64,000 nucleotides of DNA from Streptomyces sp. NRRL F-6131 (GTDB taxonomy: Bacteria; Actinomycetota; Actinomycetes; Streptomycetales; Streptomycetaceae): positions 1-64,000 of the forward strand of contig JOHN01000011.1 of NCBI GenBank assembly GCA_000719695.1, in the 5' to 3' direction. Both the position numbers and the translations under genes were made by a program. The notes under the pieces are model-generated. The model was not told the DNA's origin, did no database searches, and worked only from the letters and a program-made list of their open reading frames with translations. Numbering within the stretch: position 1 is the first letter of the stretch; the number at the start of each line of letters is the position of its first letter. This document shows positions 16,298-24,887 of this stretch, in pieces.

Positions 16298-16698
16298 ACC
16301 GTCGAGCAGGAACGGTTCGGAGTACGAGGGTTCGCGGTGGAGGACGGCCAGCACGGGGGAGGCCAGGACGGGGGAGCCGTGTCCGCGGTGCCGGTGCGGT
16401 GCGGGTGTTGCGCCCGACTGCCGGGGCGCGGACGCCTGCCGACAGTCGGGCGTCCGCGCCCGTGTCAGGCGCTCTCGGCCGCCGTGAAGCGGGCCGAAAC
16501 ATCCGGGTTCCTGGGCGGAGTCACCGGCAAGGCGCCCACGTGGTCCCGTGCCCCGGCGGAGACTTGTCCTCGACGACGCTCAGGGTCAGTGCGGAGCCGG
16601 GCATGCGGCCGATGGGCTGGTCGGTCGATCCCAGGGACTGGGCGGAACCCATCGCGCCGCCCGGGTGACGGCAGGGCGGTCGCCGACCGCTCACCCGG
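16298..16698. other. 400-base gap with structured region, no gene recognised
   Basis: No frame with family resemblance, start signal and plausible codon use was found. The middle holds the overlapping hairpins listed separately. The end may contain the deformylase operon terminator. Confidence 0.5.
16411..16460. terminator. two mutually exclusive hairpins
   Basis: Hairpin A: 16425-16436 pairs perfectly with 16449-16460 (12 bp). Hairpin B: CGCCCGACTG at 16411-16420 pairs perfectly with 16443-16452 (10 bp). The 3' arms overlap by four bases, so both cannot form at once. This could be a terminator for either flanking gene or a switch. Confidence 0.5.
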
Positions 16699-17373
16699 TC
16701 ACTGCGCGGCCGGCCGGACTCCCAGCTCCTCGGCACGGGCGACGCGCCGGGCGAGGACGTCGTGGCGCTGCTCGGCGGCCTCGGTGAGCACGGCGCGCCG
16801 GTCCCGGGCGGGCAGACGGTCGATGTAGAGCATGCCGTCGAGGTGGTCGGTCTCGTGCTGCAGGCAGCGGGCGAAGTAGCCGGTGCCTTCGATCACCAGG
16901 GGGTTGCCGTCCTTGTCCTGGCCACGGACGACGGCCCGGTCGGCGCGGCCGAGTTCTCGGCGGGGGCCGGGCACGGACAGGCAGCCCTCGCTCGCGTCGA
17001 CGAGGCGGCGAGGTTCGGCGGGTTCGTCGAGCACCGGGTTGACGATGTGTCCGACGTGCCGGGTTCCGTCGCCGTCGGGGCAGTCGTAGACGAAGACGCG
17101 CAGGTCGACGTCGATCTGGTTGGCGGCGAGGCCGACTCCCCGGGCGACGTACATGGTGAGGAACATGTCGTCGACCAGCCCGGAGAGTTCGGCCGTTCCG
17201 AACGCGGTCACGGGGCGGCAGGGGCGGTGGAGGACCGGCTCGCCGGCCTCGGTGATCCGCCGGACCCGGCCGCGGTCGGCCTCGGGTGCGGTGGCGGGGT
17301 AGGTGTCGACGGGACGGCCGAGGACACGGACGGGGTGGTCCGTGGGGCTCCCGGGTTGCGCGGGCGTGGGCAT
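16699..17373 (-). CDS. def: peptide deformylase, probable accessory paralogue
   Basis: 224 codons from ATG 17373. Motif 1 is GVGLAANQI, motif 2 EGCLSVPG (metal-ligand Cys), motif 3 QHETDHLDG (two metal-ligand His and the catalytic Glu). An N-terminal extension of about 45 residues precedes ITEAGEPVLHRPCRPVTAFG. It removes the formyl group from nascent proteins, normally with Fe(II). It is the third gene of an operon, nine bases after the GNAT tail and downstream of a tsaD-like gene. This is not the usual fmt-linked housekeeping context, and the order TsaD, GNAT, Def suggests a second set of translation-related enzymes. Confidence 0.92.
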   Translation of the reverse strand: MPTPAQPGSPTDHPVRVLGRPVDTYPATAPEADRGRVRRITEAGEPVLHRPCRPVTAFGTAELSGLVDDMFLTMYVARGVGLAANQIDVDLRVFVYDCPDGDGTRHVGHIVNPVLDEPAEPRRLVDASEGCLSVPGPRRELGRADRAVVRGQDKDGNPLVIEGTGYFARCLQHETDHLDGMLYIDRLPARDRRAVLTEAAEQRHDVLARRVARAEELGVRPAAQ

Positions 17374-17382
17374 GGCCGGGCC

Positions 17383-18050
17383 CTACTCTCTTGTCGGGGG
17401 TTCGAACCGGTCACTCGTAAGGTCGGTGGGACCCAGGGGCTCGGGGGCTCCGGGTACGGCTGTAGGGCGGGTCGCCGTCCGACGGCTGGACGCAGGGATG
17501 CCGGGGTGACGGGGGCCGAGCATGACCAGGACACCGGCCGGGTGCGGACCGGGGCGGGTGACCGGGCGCCAGCCGAGCCGGAGGTAGAACTCCACCACCC
17601 CGCCCGCGGCCGGGGTGGTGAACAGCCAGCACCGTCCACCGGGTGCGTCCGTGCTCACCTCTCCAGCAGCGCCGCTCCGACACCCCGGCCGAGGTGGTCG
17701 GGGTGGACCGCGAGTTCGTCGATCTCGCGGGCTCCGCAGAGGAGTTCGCGAGCACCGAGGTCACCCAGGCTGTCGAGCGCGTTCGGGTAGCAGCGGTCGG
17801 AGGGGAACGGCTCCGGTGTCGTCCACCCGGTGGCGAAGCCGATGAGACGGCCGTCGGCATGGAGAGCGGCCGCCGCGGTGAACCCCGGGCGGGCCACGTC
17901 ACGACGCAGGCGGACGAGGTACGTGTCGGCCGTGTGGTCGGGCTCCGACCACGGCGGACGGCCGAAGGCCGCCGCGTACACGGCGCGGACGTCCGCCGCC
18001 AGACCGAGCAGCTCGGCCGGCCCGACGTGACGGACCTCGACCGTGGTCAC
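17383..18050 (-). pseudogene. GNAT acetyltransferase (RimI-like), one-base frameshift
   Basis: From GTG 18050, overlapping the tsaD stop as GTGA. VRHVGPAELLGLAADVRAVY, RPPWSEPDHTADTYLVRLRR and LHADGRLIGFATGW give the first strands. IDELAVHPDHLGRGVGAALLER is the acetyl-CoA loop (Q/RxxGxG/A). A TGA follows at 17657-17655. Homology continues in the -1 frame: STDAPGGRCWLFTTPAAGGV, EFYLRLGWRPVTRPGP and VLVMLGP, to a stop at 17383. Restoring one G after LLER would join the halves into a normal 220-residue protein. This is a true frameshift, programmed slippage or an assembly error. The tsaD-GNAT order echoes housekeeping tsaB-rimI-tsaD loci. Confidence 0.75.
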
Positions 18051-19114
18051 GCGACGCGGGCCGCGGCGCGCGGGCTGAGCGCGGCGTACTCCAGCGGAGC
18101 CGACGGGTCGATGGAGAGGTCCATGGGGGAGGGGTCGGCGCCGGAGCGGACGAGCAGGTCGCCGATGGCCGCGACCATGGCGCCGTTGTCGGTGCACAGC
18201 CGCAGGGCCGGGACCCGCAGGGTGATGCCGGCGGCGGCGCAGCGCTGCTCGGTGAGGGCGCGGATGCGGGAGTTGGCGGCGACGCCGCCGACCACGACGA
18301 GGGTGTCGATGCCGTGGTCGGTGCAGGCGCGGACGGCCTTGCGGGTGAGGGTGTCGGCGATGGCCTCCTGGAGGGAGGCGGCCGCGTCGGGGACGTGCGG
18401 CTCGGTGCCGGCGGCGCGCTGGGCCTCGACCCAGCGGGCGGCGGCGGTCTTGAGGCCGGAGAAGGAGAAGGCGTACGGGGGGTCGTTGGGGCCGCTGAGG
18501 GGGCGGGGGAGCCGGACGGCCTTCGGTTCGCCGTCGCGGGCGGCGCGGTCGATGGCCGGGCCGCCGGGGTAGGGCAGGCGCAGGATGCGGGCGACCTTGT
18601 CGAAGCACTCGCCGGCGGCGTCGTCCAGGGTGTCGCCGAGGTGGACGATCGGGTCACGGGCGAGGTCGCGCACGAGCAGCAGCGAGGTGTGCCCGCCGGA
18701 GACGATGAGGACGATGCTGGGGTTCGGCAGCGGCCCGCCGTCGAGGGTCGCGGCGGCGACGTGGCCGGCGAGGTGGTGCACGCCGTAGAGCGGGACGCCC
18801 AGGGAGAAGGCGTAGGACTTCGCGGCCGCCACACCGACCTGCAGCGCACCGGAGAGGCCCGGGCCGGCGGTCACCGCGACGGCGCCGACGTCGGCGAGGG
18901 TGAGCCCGGCCCGGTCGAGCGCCTCGCGGACCACCGGCGCCATCGCGTGCACGTGGGCCCGGGCGGCGATCTCGGGCACCACGCCGCCGAAGCGCGCGTG
19001 TTCGTCCATGGACGAGGCGACGGCCTGCCCGAGCAGTACGCCGTCGCGCACCAGCCCGGCGCCGGTTTCGTCGCAGGACGACTCGATGCCCAGCACCACT
19101 GGCGATCCCGTCAT
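18047..19114 (-). CDS. tsaD: tRNA N6-adenosine threonylcarbamoyltransferase TsaD, divergent paralogue
   Basis: 355 codons from ATG 19114, with AAGGAG upstream. ASKHA-fold markers: [54 protein letters not shown], the metal-binding pair in [53 protein letters not shown], and [11 protein letters not shown] with [13 protein letters not shown]. All expected motifs are present, so it looks active in making t6A37 of ANN-decoding tRNAs with TsaB and TsaE. It is not beside tsaE/tsaB, and details such as GHVAAATL differ from the usual Streptomyces TsaD as I recall it. It heads a coupled operon with GNAT and deformylase, probably as a second copy. Confidence 0.9.
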   Translation of the reverse strand: MTGSPVVLGIESSCDETGAGLVRDGVLLGQAVASSMDEHARFGGVVPEIAARAHVHAMAPVVREALDRAGLTLADVGAVAVTAGPGLSGALQVGVAAAKSYAFSLGVPLYGVHHLAGHVAAATLDGGPLPNPSIVLIVSGGHTSLLLVRDLARDPIVHLGDTLDDAAGECFDKVARILRLPYPGGPAIDRAARDGEPKAVRLPRPLSGPNDPPYAFSFSGLKTAAARWVEAQRAAGTEPHVPDAAASLQEAIADTLTRKAVRACTDHGIDTLVVVGGVAANSRIRALTEQRCAAAGITLRVPALRLCTDNGAMVAAIGDLLVRSGADPSPMDLSIDPSAPLEYAALSPRAAARVA

Positions 19115-19138
19115 CGCTCACAGCTCCTTATTGCTCCT

Positions 19139-19167
19139 CATACGCAACTGCAGTGTATGTGCAACAA
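19139..19167. promoter_or_regulatory. inverted repeat in the tsaD/Cys-cluster gene intergenic region
   Basis: CATAC (19139-19143) and GTATG (19155-19159) form a dyad with an 11-base spacer containing ACTGCAGT. TATGTGCAACAA (19156-19167) resembles TATGTTGCAATAA at 15909-15921 in front of the ArsR-type gene. It lies just upstream of the tsaD ribosome-binding site and may be an operator. Confidence 0.35.
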
Positions 19168-19606
19168 GGACCCGGGGTGGCGCCTCCGATCCGCGCGCAG
19201 GCCGGTCGCGGCCGCGGACCCGTGCTCGCGGCCCGCTCCCGGCCGGGCCGTGGACGGCGGTGCGTCGTCGCGGATTGCGACGTGGGGCGGCGCCTTCGAC
19301 CGTCAACGGCCCCGATTGTCCGCGCGATCTCGTCGCGCCGAGAGCCTGCCGCTGCCCGCTGCGGAACCATTCCGAAATATACCGTGCCCAGGTATTCGGA
19401 AAGCATGATCGGGGTGGGGGCAGCCTTGCGCTGATGCCCCACCCGGGTATTCCGAGCCGATTTCCCGATACGCGGCGGAGGTATCCCCAGCTGGGCCTGA
19501 ATGTCAGTCAACTTGCCTGCGTGCCAAAGTGTTTGACGGCTCGGAAAGGAGGGAATTTTTTCGCTCGGCGGTATCCTGCCGCACCCCTGGGAGTGAGGAG
19601 AAGGTC
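19168..19606. other. long 5' region between tsaD and the Cys-cluster gene
   Basis: No gene is recognised. The last 100 bases are AT-richer (GGAATTTTTT at 19552-19561), with a TATCCT hexamer at 19573-19578 that could be a -10 box for the small downstream gene. No convincing -35 is spaced correctly. Confidence 0.4.
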
Positions 19607-19834
19607 ATGGATGCGCCCGAAGGAATCGAGCCCGTCGCGACGTTCTGTGGAAACTGCAACTGTGGTTGCCCCGAGCTTTTTCTGGACCCCGGCGCACCGG
19701 AGGACCGGCGCGTGCGCATCACTGACGACTTCGGTCAGGAGATCCGCATGAGTGTGGACCAGTTCGGTGACCTGGTGCGCCAGGCGAAGGCCGGGCTGCT
19801 GGACCTCGCTGCGGTCGCGGCGCCGGTCGACTGA
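19607..19834 (+). CDS. small protein with a CxxCxCxC cluster
   Basis: 75 codons from ATG 19607, with GAGGAGAAGG upstream. The N-terminal third carries FCGNCNCGCPELFLD: four Cys in eight residues. RRVRITDDFGQEIRMSVDQF and GDLVRQAKAGLLDL follow, a compact strand-helix region. The four clustered Cys and no others suggest metal or cluster binding, or a thiol-modified peptide. It is divergent from the tsaD-GNAT-def operon. I recognise it only as a type of small Streptomyces protein whose function is unknown to me. The strong ribosome-binding site and long leader support expression. Confidence 0.75.
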   Translation: MDAPEGIEPVATFCGNCNCGCPELFLDPGAPEDRRVRITDDFGQEIRMSVDQFGDLVRQAKAGLLDLAAVAAPVD

Positions 19835-19896
19835 ACGAGAGGCAGGGCTGGTCGGGCAGCCGCGGTACGGGAAGGAGCGAGGGCCGCCGCGCGGCC

Positions 19897-20092
19897 GTGG
19901 GGCCCCGCGCCCTCCTGCCCCTGCTCGTTGCCGCGGCGTGGGGGGCGCTGTCCGCCGGTGCTCACGTGGCGGTGGCTCCGGCCGGGACGGTGCTGCCGGA
20001 GCCGGCCCTGGTCTCGGCCTTCACCGGGACGGGGGTGATCGGCTGGATCCTGGCGGAACGACGCCCTGCGCTGCGGGTGGTCGTGGGCTGGT
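19897..20092 (+). pseudogene. N-terminal piece of a membrane protein, fused out of frame to PepSY
   Basis: From GTG 19897, with GGAAGGAGCGAGGG upstream. GPRALLPLLVAAAWGALSAG and a second hydrophobic stretch (PALVSAFTGTGVIGWILAER) indicate two membrane helices of an unidentified protein. Past about 20090 the frame enters the PepSY gene in the wrong register and soon stops. This is the 5' side of a deletion join. Confidence 0.5.
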
Positions 20093-20875
20093 CTGTTCGG
20101 CCTCTCCGCCACCGGCCTGACCTGGTCGCACTACGCCGGTGACCGCTTCGGCGTCCTGCTCGAGGCCGTCAAGGGACACGCCCCGGAGCTGGACACCAGC
20201 CTGCCCGGCGCCCAGCCGGCCGCCGGGGCGGCGGACGCCGGCGAGCACTCCGGCCACGCCGGGCACGGCGGCGCGGCGGCCCAGCCGGCGGACCCGGACC
20301 CGGGCGCCTTCGACGCGGCCCTGGCCGCTGCCCGGGGTGCCGGACTGGGCGGTACCGTCACCGTGAGCCCCGCCGAGGACCCGGCCTCCGCCTGGACCGT
20401 CGCGCAGACCGACAACACCTGGCCCGTCCACTACGACCGCGTCGCCGTCGACCCGGCTTCCGGTGCCGTCACCGCGCACACCCGCTGGGCCGACCACCCG
20501 CTCCTGGCCAAGCTCTCCAAGCTCGGCGTGCAGGGCCACCTGGGCAACCTGTTCGGCCTCGCCAACCAGCTCGCCCTCGCCGCCCTCGCCAACCAGCTCG
20601 CCCTCGCCGCCCTCGCCCTCGGTCTGAGCTTCGTCACCGTCCTCGGCTACCGGATGTGGTGGCAGCGCCGCCCCACCCGCGACGACCGCGCGGCCCGCCT
20701 CGGCCGGGCCCCCGCCCGCGGCGCCTGGCGACGGCTGCGACTGTCCGCCCTCGCTCTCGGCATCGTCCTGACGATCGCGATCGGCTGGGCCCTGCCCGTC
20801 CTGGGCATCACCCTTCTCGCCTTCCTCGCGGCAGATGCCCTGGTCGGCCTGGCCCGCCGCGCCACCACCGTCTGA
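20093..20875 (+). pseudogene. PepSY-associated membrane protein, N-terminus missing
   Basis: In-frame homology begins at LFGLSATGLTWSHYAGDRFG, which lies within the PepSY-TM family (normally about 450 residues). It includes a His-rich segment (GEHSGHAGHGGAAA), the PepSY-like repeat TWPVHYDRVAVDPASGAVT, TRWADHPLLAKLSKLGVQGH and two C-terminal helices (LALGLSFVTVLGYRMWW; LGIVLTIAIGWALPVLGITL). No start codon is in position; the first in-frame GTG (20363) would drop the first helix. About 190 residues are lost. A 27-bp duplication lies within it. PepSY proteins often go with metal or copper handling. Confidence 0.75.
20561..20614. repeat. 27-bp perfect tandem duplication in the PepSY remnant
   Basis: 20561-20587 equals 20588-20614 and duplicates the residues ANQLALAAL in frame. 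Like the 30-bp duplication at 906-965, it lies in a broken gene. Confidence 0.95.
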
Positions 20876-21399
20876 CGGCACCACGGCCAGGGAGGGCCAC
20901 CGCACGCGGTGCCCCTCCCACCAGCCACGGCTTCGGCCCGAACCGAGGCCGTGGTGCGACGATGGCCCCGGCCCGGGAAGGCGTCGAGAATCAAGAACCT
21001 GGAAGCGCACCCGTCGGTCAGACGCTGACCGGCAGCGGTAGCCGGCCCCGGGTGCGCTCGTCGATCAGGCGACGGCGGGTCGAGAGCCCGTGGCCGTGTG
21101 AGGCGGTCGGCACCGGCTTCGTCCGGTGCCGGCCGCTGTCGTGCCCGTCATGGCGGGTGTCCTGCGGCTTCGGCCGGCCAGTCGATCATCCGGTCGTGCG
21201 GGAGGTCCTGGGTCTCCGCATTCCGGGCTGCCGCGCGGTCCGCTGTCCACCGCGGCACCTCGTGGGTGCGCCCGGACGGGTGCCGCCAGGCGCGGGAAGA
21301 ATGCGGGCACCCGGGGTCCTCGGCGGTCCCGGGCCGTTTGCCCACCCGCCGAAGGGGTTACCCGCGAGGGACAGTCTTCGTGGACAGGGAGTCAGCCCG
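20876..21399. other. 524-base gap before catalase, no gene recognised
   Basis: The open frame that runs through it into catalase has no start signal and a composition unlike a protein. Copy 2 of the dispersed hairpin repeat lies here. The catalase promoter must be in the last 200 bases, but no clear -35/-10 pair was identified. Confidence 0.5.
21104..21135. repeat. hairpin, copy 2 of the dispersed intergenic repeat
   Basis: 21104-21116 pairs with 21123-21135 (one G-U pair) around CTTCGT. Bases 21131-21162 match 12598-12629 apart from one substitution, so homology extends beyond the hairpin. Confidence 0.7.
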
Positions 21400-23694
21400 A
21401 TGGAAGAGTCCGGACCGGTGAAGAAGATCGTGGACAAGGTGGCCGACGCGCTGGAGAGCGCCCTGCCCGCCGGGCGCCCCGAGGTCCCCGGCGTGCCGGG
21501 CGCCGCGCCGCCCGGCGTCGACGAACCGGTCGATCCCGCCGGTCCGCTCCCGCCCAAACCCGATCAGGGCGCACCGCGCGCGGTGAGCGTTACCGGCCGC
21601 GACACCGGCGCCCCCGCCGGGACCAGGGCGCAGGACGGCGCGTTCCTGACCACCGCGCAGGGCAACCGGCTGCCCGACAGCGATCACTCGCTCAAGGCCG
21701 GGCCGCGCGGCCCGGTGCTGCTCCAGGACCACCACCTGCGGGAGAAGATCACCCACTTCGACCACGAGCGGATCCCGGAGCGGGTGGTGCACGCCCGCGG
21801 GGCCGCCGCTCACGGAACGTTCCGCGGCTACGGCGCCGCCGGCGCCGTCTGCCGGGCCGCGTTCCTCGAGGAGGACGTCGAGACGCCGGTGTTCGTCCGG
21901 TTCTCCACCGTCCTCGGGTCCCGCGGCTCGGCGGACACCGTGCGCGACACCCGCGGTTTCGCGACGAAGTTCTACACCTCCGAGGGGGTGTTCGACCTCG
22001 TCGGCAACAACATCCCGGTGTTCTTCATCCAGGACGCCGTCAAGTTCCCCGACGTCGTCCACGCCGCCAAGCCGCACCCCGACCGGGAGATCCCCCAGGC
22101 GCAGTCCGCCCACGACACCTTCTGGGACTTCGTCACCCTGCACACCGAAGCCACCCACCACACCCTGTGGAACATGTCCGACCGGGGCATCCCCCGTTCG
22201 TTCCGGACCATGGAGGGCTTCGGCGTCCACACCTTCCGGCTCGTGAACGCCGACGGGACGAGCACCCTGGCCAAGTGGCACTGGAAGCCCAGGCTCGGCG
22301 TGCACTCCCTCGTCTGGGAGGAGGCGCAGCTGATCGCGGGGGCGGACCCCGACTTCCACCGCCGTGACCTCGCGGACGCGATCGAGGCGGGCGCGTTCCC
22401 GCAGTGGGAACTCGGGATCCAGACCTTCCCGGACACGCCGGAGCAGACCTTCGAGGGCATCGACCTGCTGGACCCGACGAAGATCGTCCCGGAGGAGCTC
22501 GCACCGGTGCGCCCGGTCGGGCTGCTCACCCTGAACGCCAACCCCACGAACTTCTTCGCGGAGACCGAGCAGGTCGCCTTCCACCCGGGCCATCTCGTGC
22601 CCGGCATCGACCTCACCGACGACCCGCTGCTGGCCGGACGGCTGTTCTCGTACCTGGACACGCAGATCACCCGCCTCGGCGGGCCGAACTTCGCGCAGAT
22701 CCCGATCAACCGCACCCACGCGCCGGTGAACGACATGCTGCGCGACGGCCTCCACCAGCACGCCGTGCACACGGGGGTCGCCCCCTACAAGCCGAACTCC
22801 CTCGACGGCGGCTGCCCGTTCTTCGCCGCACCCGGTGATCGCGCGTACATCGAGTACCCCACCCCGGTGGAGGCCGCGTCGAAGGTCCGGGAGGCGCCGG
22901 CGTCGTTCGCCGACCACTTCAGCCAGCCCCGGCTGTTCTGGTCCAGCCTGAGCGCGGTGGAACGTGAACACGTGATCGCCGCCTACACCTTCGAGCTCGG
23001 CAAGTGCTACGAGCAGGCGATCAAGGAGCGGGGCCTGCGGGTGCTGGCCAACATCGACGGCTACCTGTGCGAGCAGGTCGCCGCCGGCCTCGGCCTTCCG
23101 GCCCCGGAGCCGACCGAGGCCCCCGGCCCGGTCGAGCCGAGCCCCGCGCTGTCCCAGCTCGGCCGGACGTGGCCGGTCGACGGCCGGGTCGTCGGCCTCG
23201 TCGCGGGCGACGACCCGAGCAAGGTCGCCACCGTGCGACGCGACGTGCTCGCCGCGGGCATGGTCCCGCTGGTGATCGCCCCTTCCGGAGGATTCCTCGA
23301 GGCCGAGGGCGACGGGGAGCCGGTCGGTGTCCAGCGCACCTTCGTGACCGCCCGCTCGGTGGAGTTCGACGCACTCGTCCTGATCGGGACGCCCGGCGTC
23401 GCCCCCGACGCCACCGGCTCCCGAGACGCCAAGGCCGGGAACCCCGCCGCCGCGGCCCCGGGCGTCGATCCCCGCCTGGTCCTGATGCTCACCGAGATCT
23501 ACCGCCACTCCAAGGCGATCATCGCCCTGGAGGACGGCGGGCCTGCCCTGGAGGCCGCGGGCATCGCCGCGGACGCCCCCGGAATCCTCCCGGCCGTGCC
23601 GGCCGCGGACGTCGCCGAACGACTGGGCGAACTGCTCGCCGCCCACCGGGCATGGGACCGGTTCCCGCCCCCGCCCGCCCCCGCCGCCCAGTAA
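21400..23694 (+). CDS. katE: large-subunit (clade 2) monofunctional catalase, KatE/HPII type
   Basis: 764 codons from ATG 21400, with CAGGGAG upstream. After a disordered N-terminus (about 75 residues) comes the heme-catalase core. The distal His is in RVVHARGAAAHGTFRGYG (near 131), the distal Asn in VGNNIPVFFIQDA (near 202), and the proximal heme-ligand Tyr in GRLFSYLDTQITRLGGPN (near 418). NRTHAPVNDMLRDGLHQ and YEQAIKERGLRVLANIDGYL close the core. Residues about 590-750 form the flavodoxin/DJ-1-like C-terminal domain typical of HPII. It decomposes H2O2 in the cytoplasm. A hemerythrin-like gene follows 97 bases later, which suggests an oxidative-stress grouping. Confidence 0.95.
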   Translation: MEESGPVKKIVDKVADALESALPAGRPEVPGVPGAAPPGVDEPVDPAGPLPPKPDQGAPRAVSVTGRDTGAPAGTRAQDGAFLTTAQGNRLPDSDHSLKAGPRGPVLLQDHHLREKITHFDHERIPERVVHARGAAAHGTFRGYGAAGAVCRAAFLEEDVETPVFVRFSTVLGSRGSADTVRDTRGFATKFYTSEGVFDLVGNNIPVFFIQDAVKFPDVVHAAKPHPDREIPQAQSAHDTFWDFVTLHTEATHHTLWNMSDRGIPRSFRTMEGFGVHTFRLVNADGTSTLAKWHWKPRLGVHSLVWEEAQLIAGADPDFHRRDLADAIEAGAFPQWELGIQTFPDTPEQTFEGIDLLDPTKIVPEELAPVRPVGLLTLNANPTNFFAETEQVAFHPGHLVPGIDLTDDPLLAGRLFSYLDTQITRLGGPNFAQIPINRTHAPVNDMLRDGLHQHAVHTGVAPYKPNSLDGGCPFFAAPGDRAYIEYPTPVEAASKVREAPASFADHFSQPRLFWSSLSAVEREHVIAAYTFELGKCYEQAIKERGLRVLANIDGYLCEQVAAGLGLPAPEPTEAPGPVEPSPALSQLGRTWPVDGRVVGLVAGDDPSKVATVRRDVLAAGMVPLVIAPSGGFLEAEGDGEPVGVQRTFVTARSVEFDALVLIGTPGVAPDATGSRDAKAGNPAAAAPGVDPRLVLMLTEIYRHSKAIIALEDGGPALEAAGIAADAPGILPAVPAADVAERLGELLAAHRAWDRFPPPPAPAAQ

Positions 23695-23791
23695 CGGCCC
23701 CGCGGCGTCCCGTCACAGCGCCCCCCGGGCGCCTCCCGGAGACAGGGCGCCGTCACACCCCACCCATCACTACGGACACAGGGACACCCAC

Positions 23792-24265
23792 GTGGACGCG
23801 ATCGTGCTGCTCAAGGAAGACCACAAGACGGTGGAGAAGCTGTTCAAGGAGTTCGAGAAGGCCGGGGACGAGGCGCACGCGGAGAAGCGGCGCATCGCCG
23901 ACCGGGTGATCGAGGAACTGACCGTGCACGCCGTCATCGAGGAGAAGGTCTTCTACCCGGCCGCCCGCGAGGCCGCCCCGGACACCAAGGACCACGTCCT
24001 GGAAAGCGTGGAGGAGCACCACGTGGTGGTGTGGATGCTCTCCGAACTGGCCGGCCTGGACCCCGAGGACGAGCGTTTCGACGCCAAGATGAGCGTCCTG
24101 ATGGAGAACGTGCGCCACCACGTCGAGGAGGAGGAGAAGGAGTGGTTCCCCGAGGTCCGCAAGGCCATGGGCCGTAACCGGCTGGTCGAGCTCGGGGAAC
24201 GACTGGAGGAGGCGAAGAAGACCGCCACCCGCGACCCGCTCCAGGTGCCTTCCGCCACCGCGTAG
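23792..24265 (+). CDS. hemerythrin-like HHE domain protein
   Basis: 157 codons from GTG 23792. Four-helix bundle with diiron ligands: LLKEDHKTVEKLFKEFE (first His), ELTVHAVIEEKVFYPAAREA (His and Glu), SVEEHHVVVWMLSEL (His), and NVRHHVEEEEKEWFPEVRKA (His and Glu). The C-terminal tail is Ala/Thr-rich. HHE proteins bind O2 or NO, or sense iron and redox state, in the cytoplasm. Its position after catalase points to peroxide or nitrosative stress. Confidence 0.9.
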   Translation: MDAIVLLKEDHKTVEKLFKEFEKAGDEAHAEKRRIADRVIEELTVHAVIEEKVFYPAAREAAPDTKDHVLESVEEHHVVVWMLSELAGLDPEDERFDAKMSVLMENVRHHVEEEEKEWFPEVRKAMGRNRLVELGERLEEAKKTATRDPLQVPSATA

Positions 24266-24470
24266 CCGGGGCCCGCGAACACCGGGGCTGCCGCTGGTCG
24301 GCCTTCCGACGGCGGCAGCCCCGCAGTCGCCACCAGGGCGGCCGGGCACGAGAGCCACCGTTCGCGGCCGGCACGCGGACCGCGGCGTGCCGCTGGTCCT
24401 CGTGGCGCTCCGGGCCCGACCCCGGGCGATGCGTCCGCGGGCGTCGACTGCCGCCCGCTACGCTGCGGTT

Positions 24471-24887
24471 GTGGACATGCGGACGACGGTGGCGAGCCTG
24501 GTCGAGGAAGCCGAGGAGCAGATCCGTGACCGGGTGTGGCAGCCCTTGGCCGAGGAACGGGCGCTGGCCGCGCAGGCTGCCTCGGAGCTGTCCACCGCCG
24601 TCACCGCGCCGGACGTCCAGCAGGCGCTGGAGCCGATCGACCGCCTGGAGCGCCTGCGTGAAGCCCTCGCCGTGCTGGCCGTGGCGCTGGCCCGGGTGCA
24701 CGGTCGCATGGCCTGGTTCCTCGCCGCCGCCAGTACGGCTCTGATCCCTGTGCTGCACTGGCGGGCCCTGCCCGCCGAAGGCGGCCGCACCTTCGGCGCC
24801 GTCGAGCCCACCGCCGAACAGTACGCCGACGCCGAGGACGCCGTCCGTGGCATCCGCGACACCCTTCTGCACGTCGCCTCAGTCTGA
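24471..24887 (+). CDS. hypothetical helical protein
   Basis: 138 codons from GTG 24471, with ATG 24477 as the alternative; no strong ribosome-binding site, so it may be leaderless. The first 60 residues are a predicted amphipathic helix or coiled coil (VASLVEEAEEQIRDRVWQPL, EERALAAQAASELSTAV). One moderately hydrophobic helix follows (MAWFLAAASTALIPVLHW). I do not recognise the family. The upstream 200 bases contain nothing else. Confidence 0.5.
   Translation: MDMRTTVASLVEEAEEQIRDRVWQPLAEERALAAQAASELSTAVTAPDVQQALEPIDRLERLREALAVLAVALARVHGRMAWFLAAASTALIPVLHWRALPAEGGRTFGAVEPTAEQYADAEDAVRGIRDTLLHVASV

Noticed and set aside
19532..19578. A sigma-70-type promoter with TTGACG and TATCCT before the Cys-cluster gene
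   Set aside because: The hexamers are about 35 bases apart, far from the required spacing; only the -10-like box is worth keeping.
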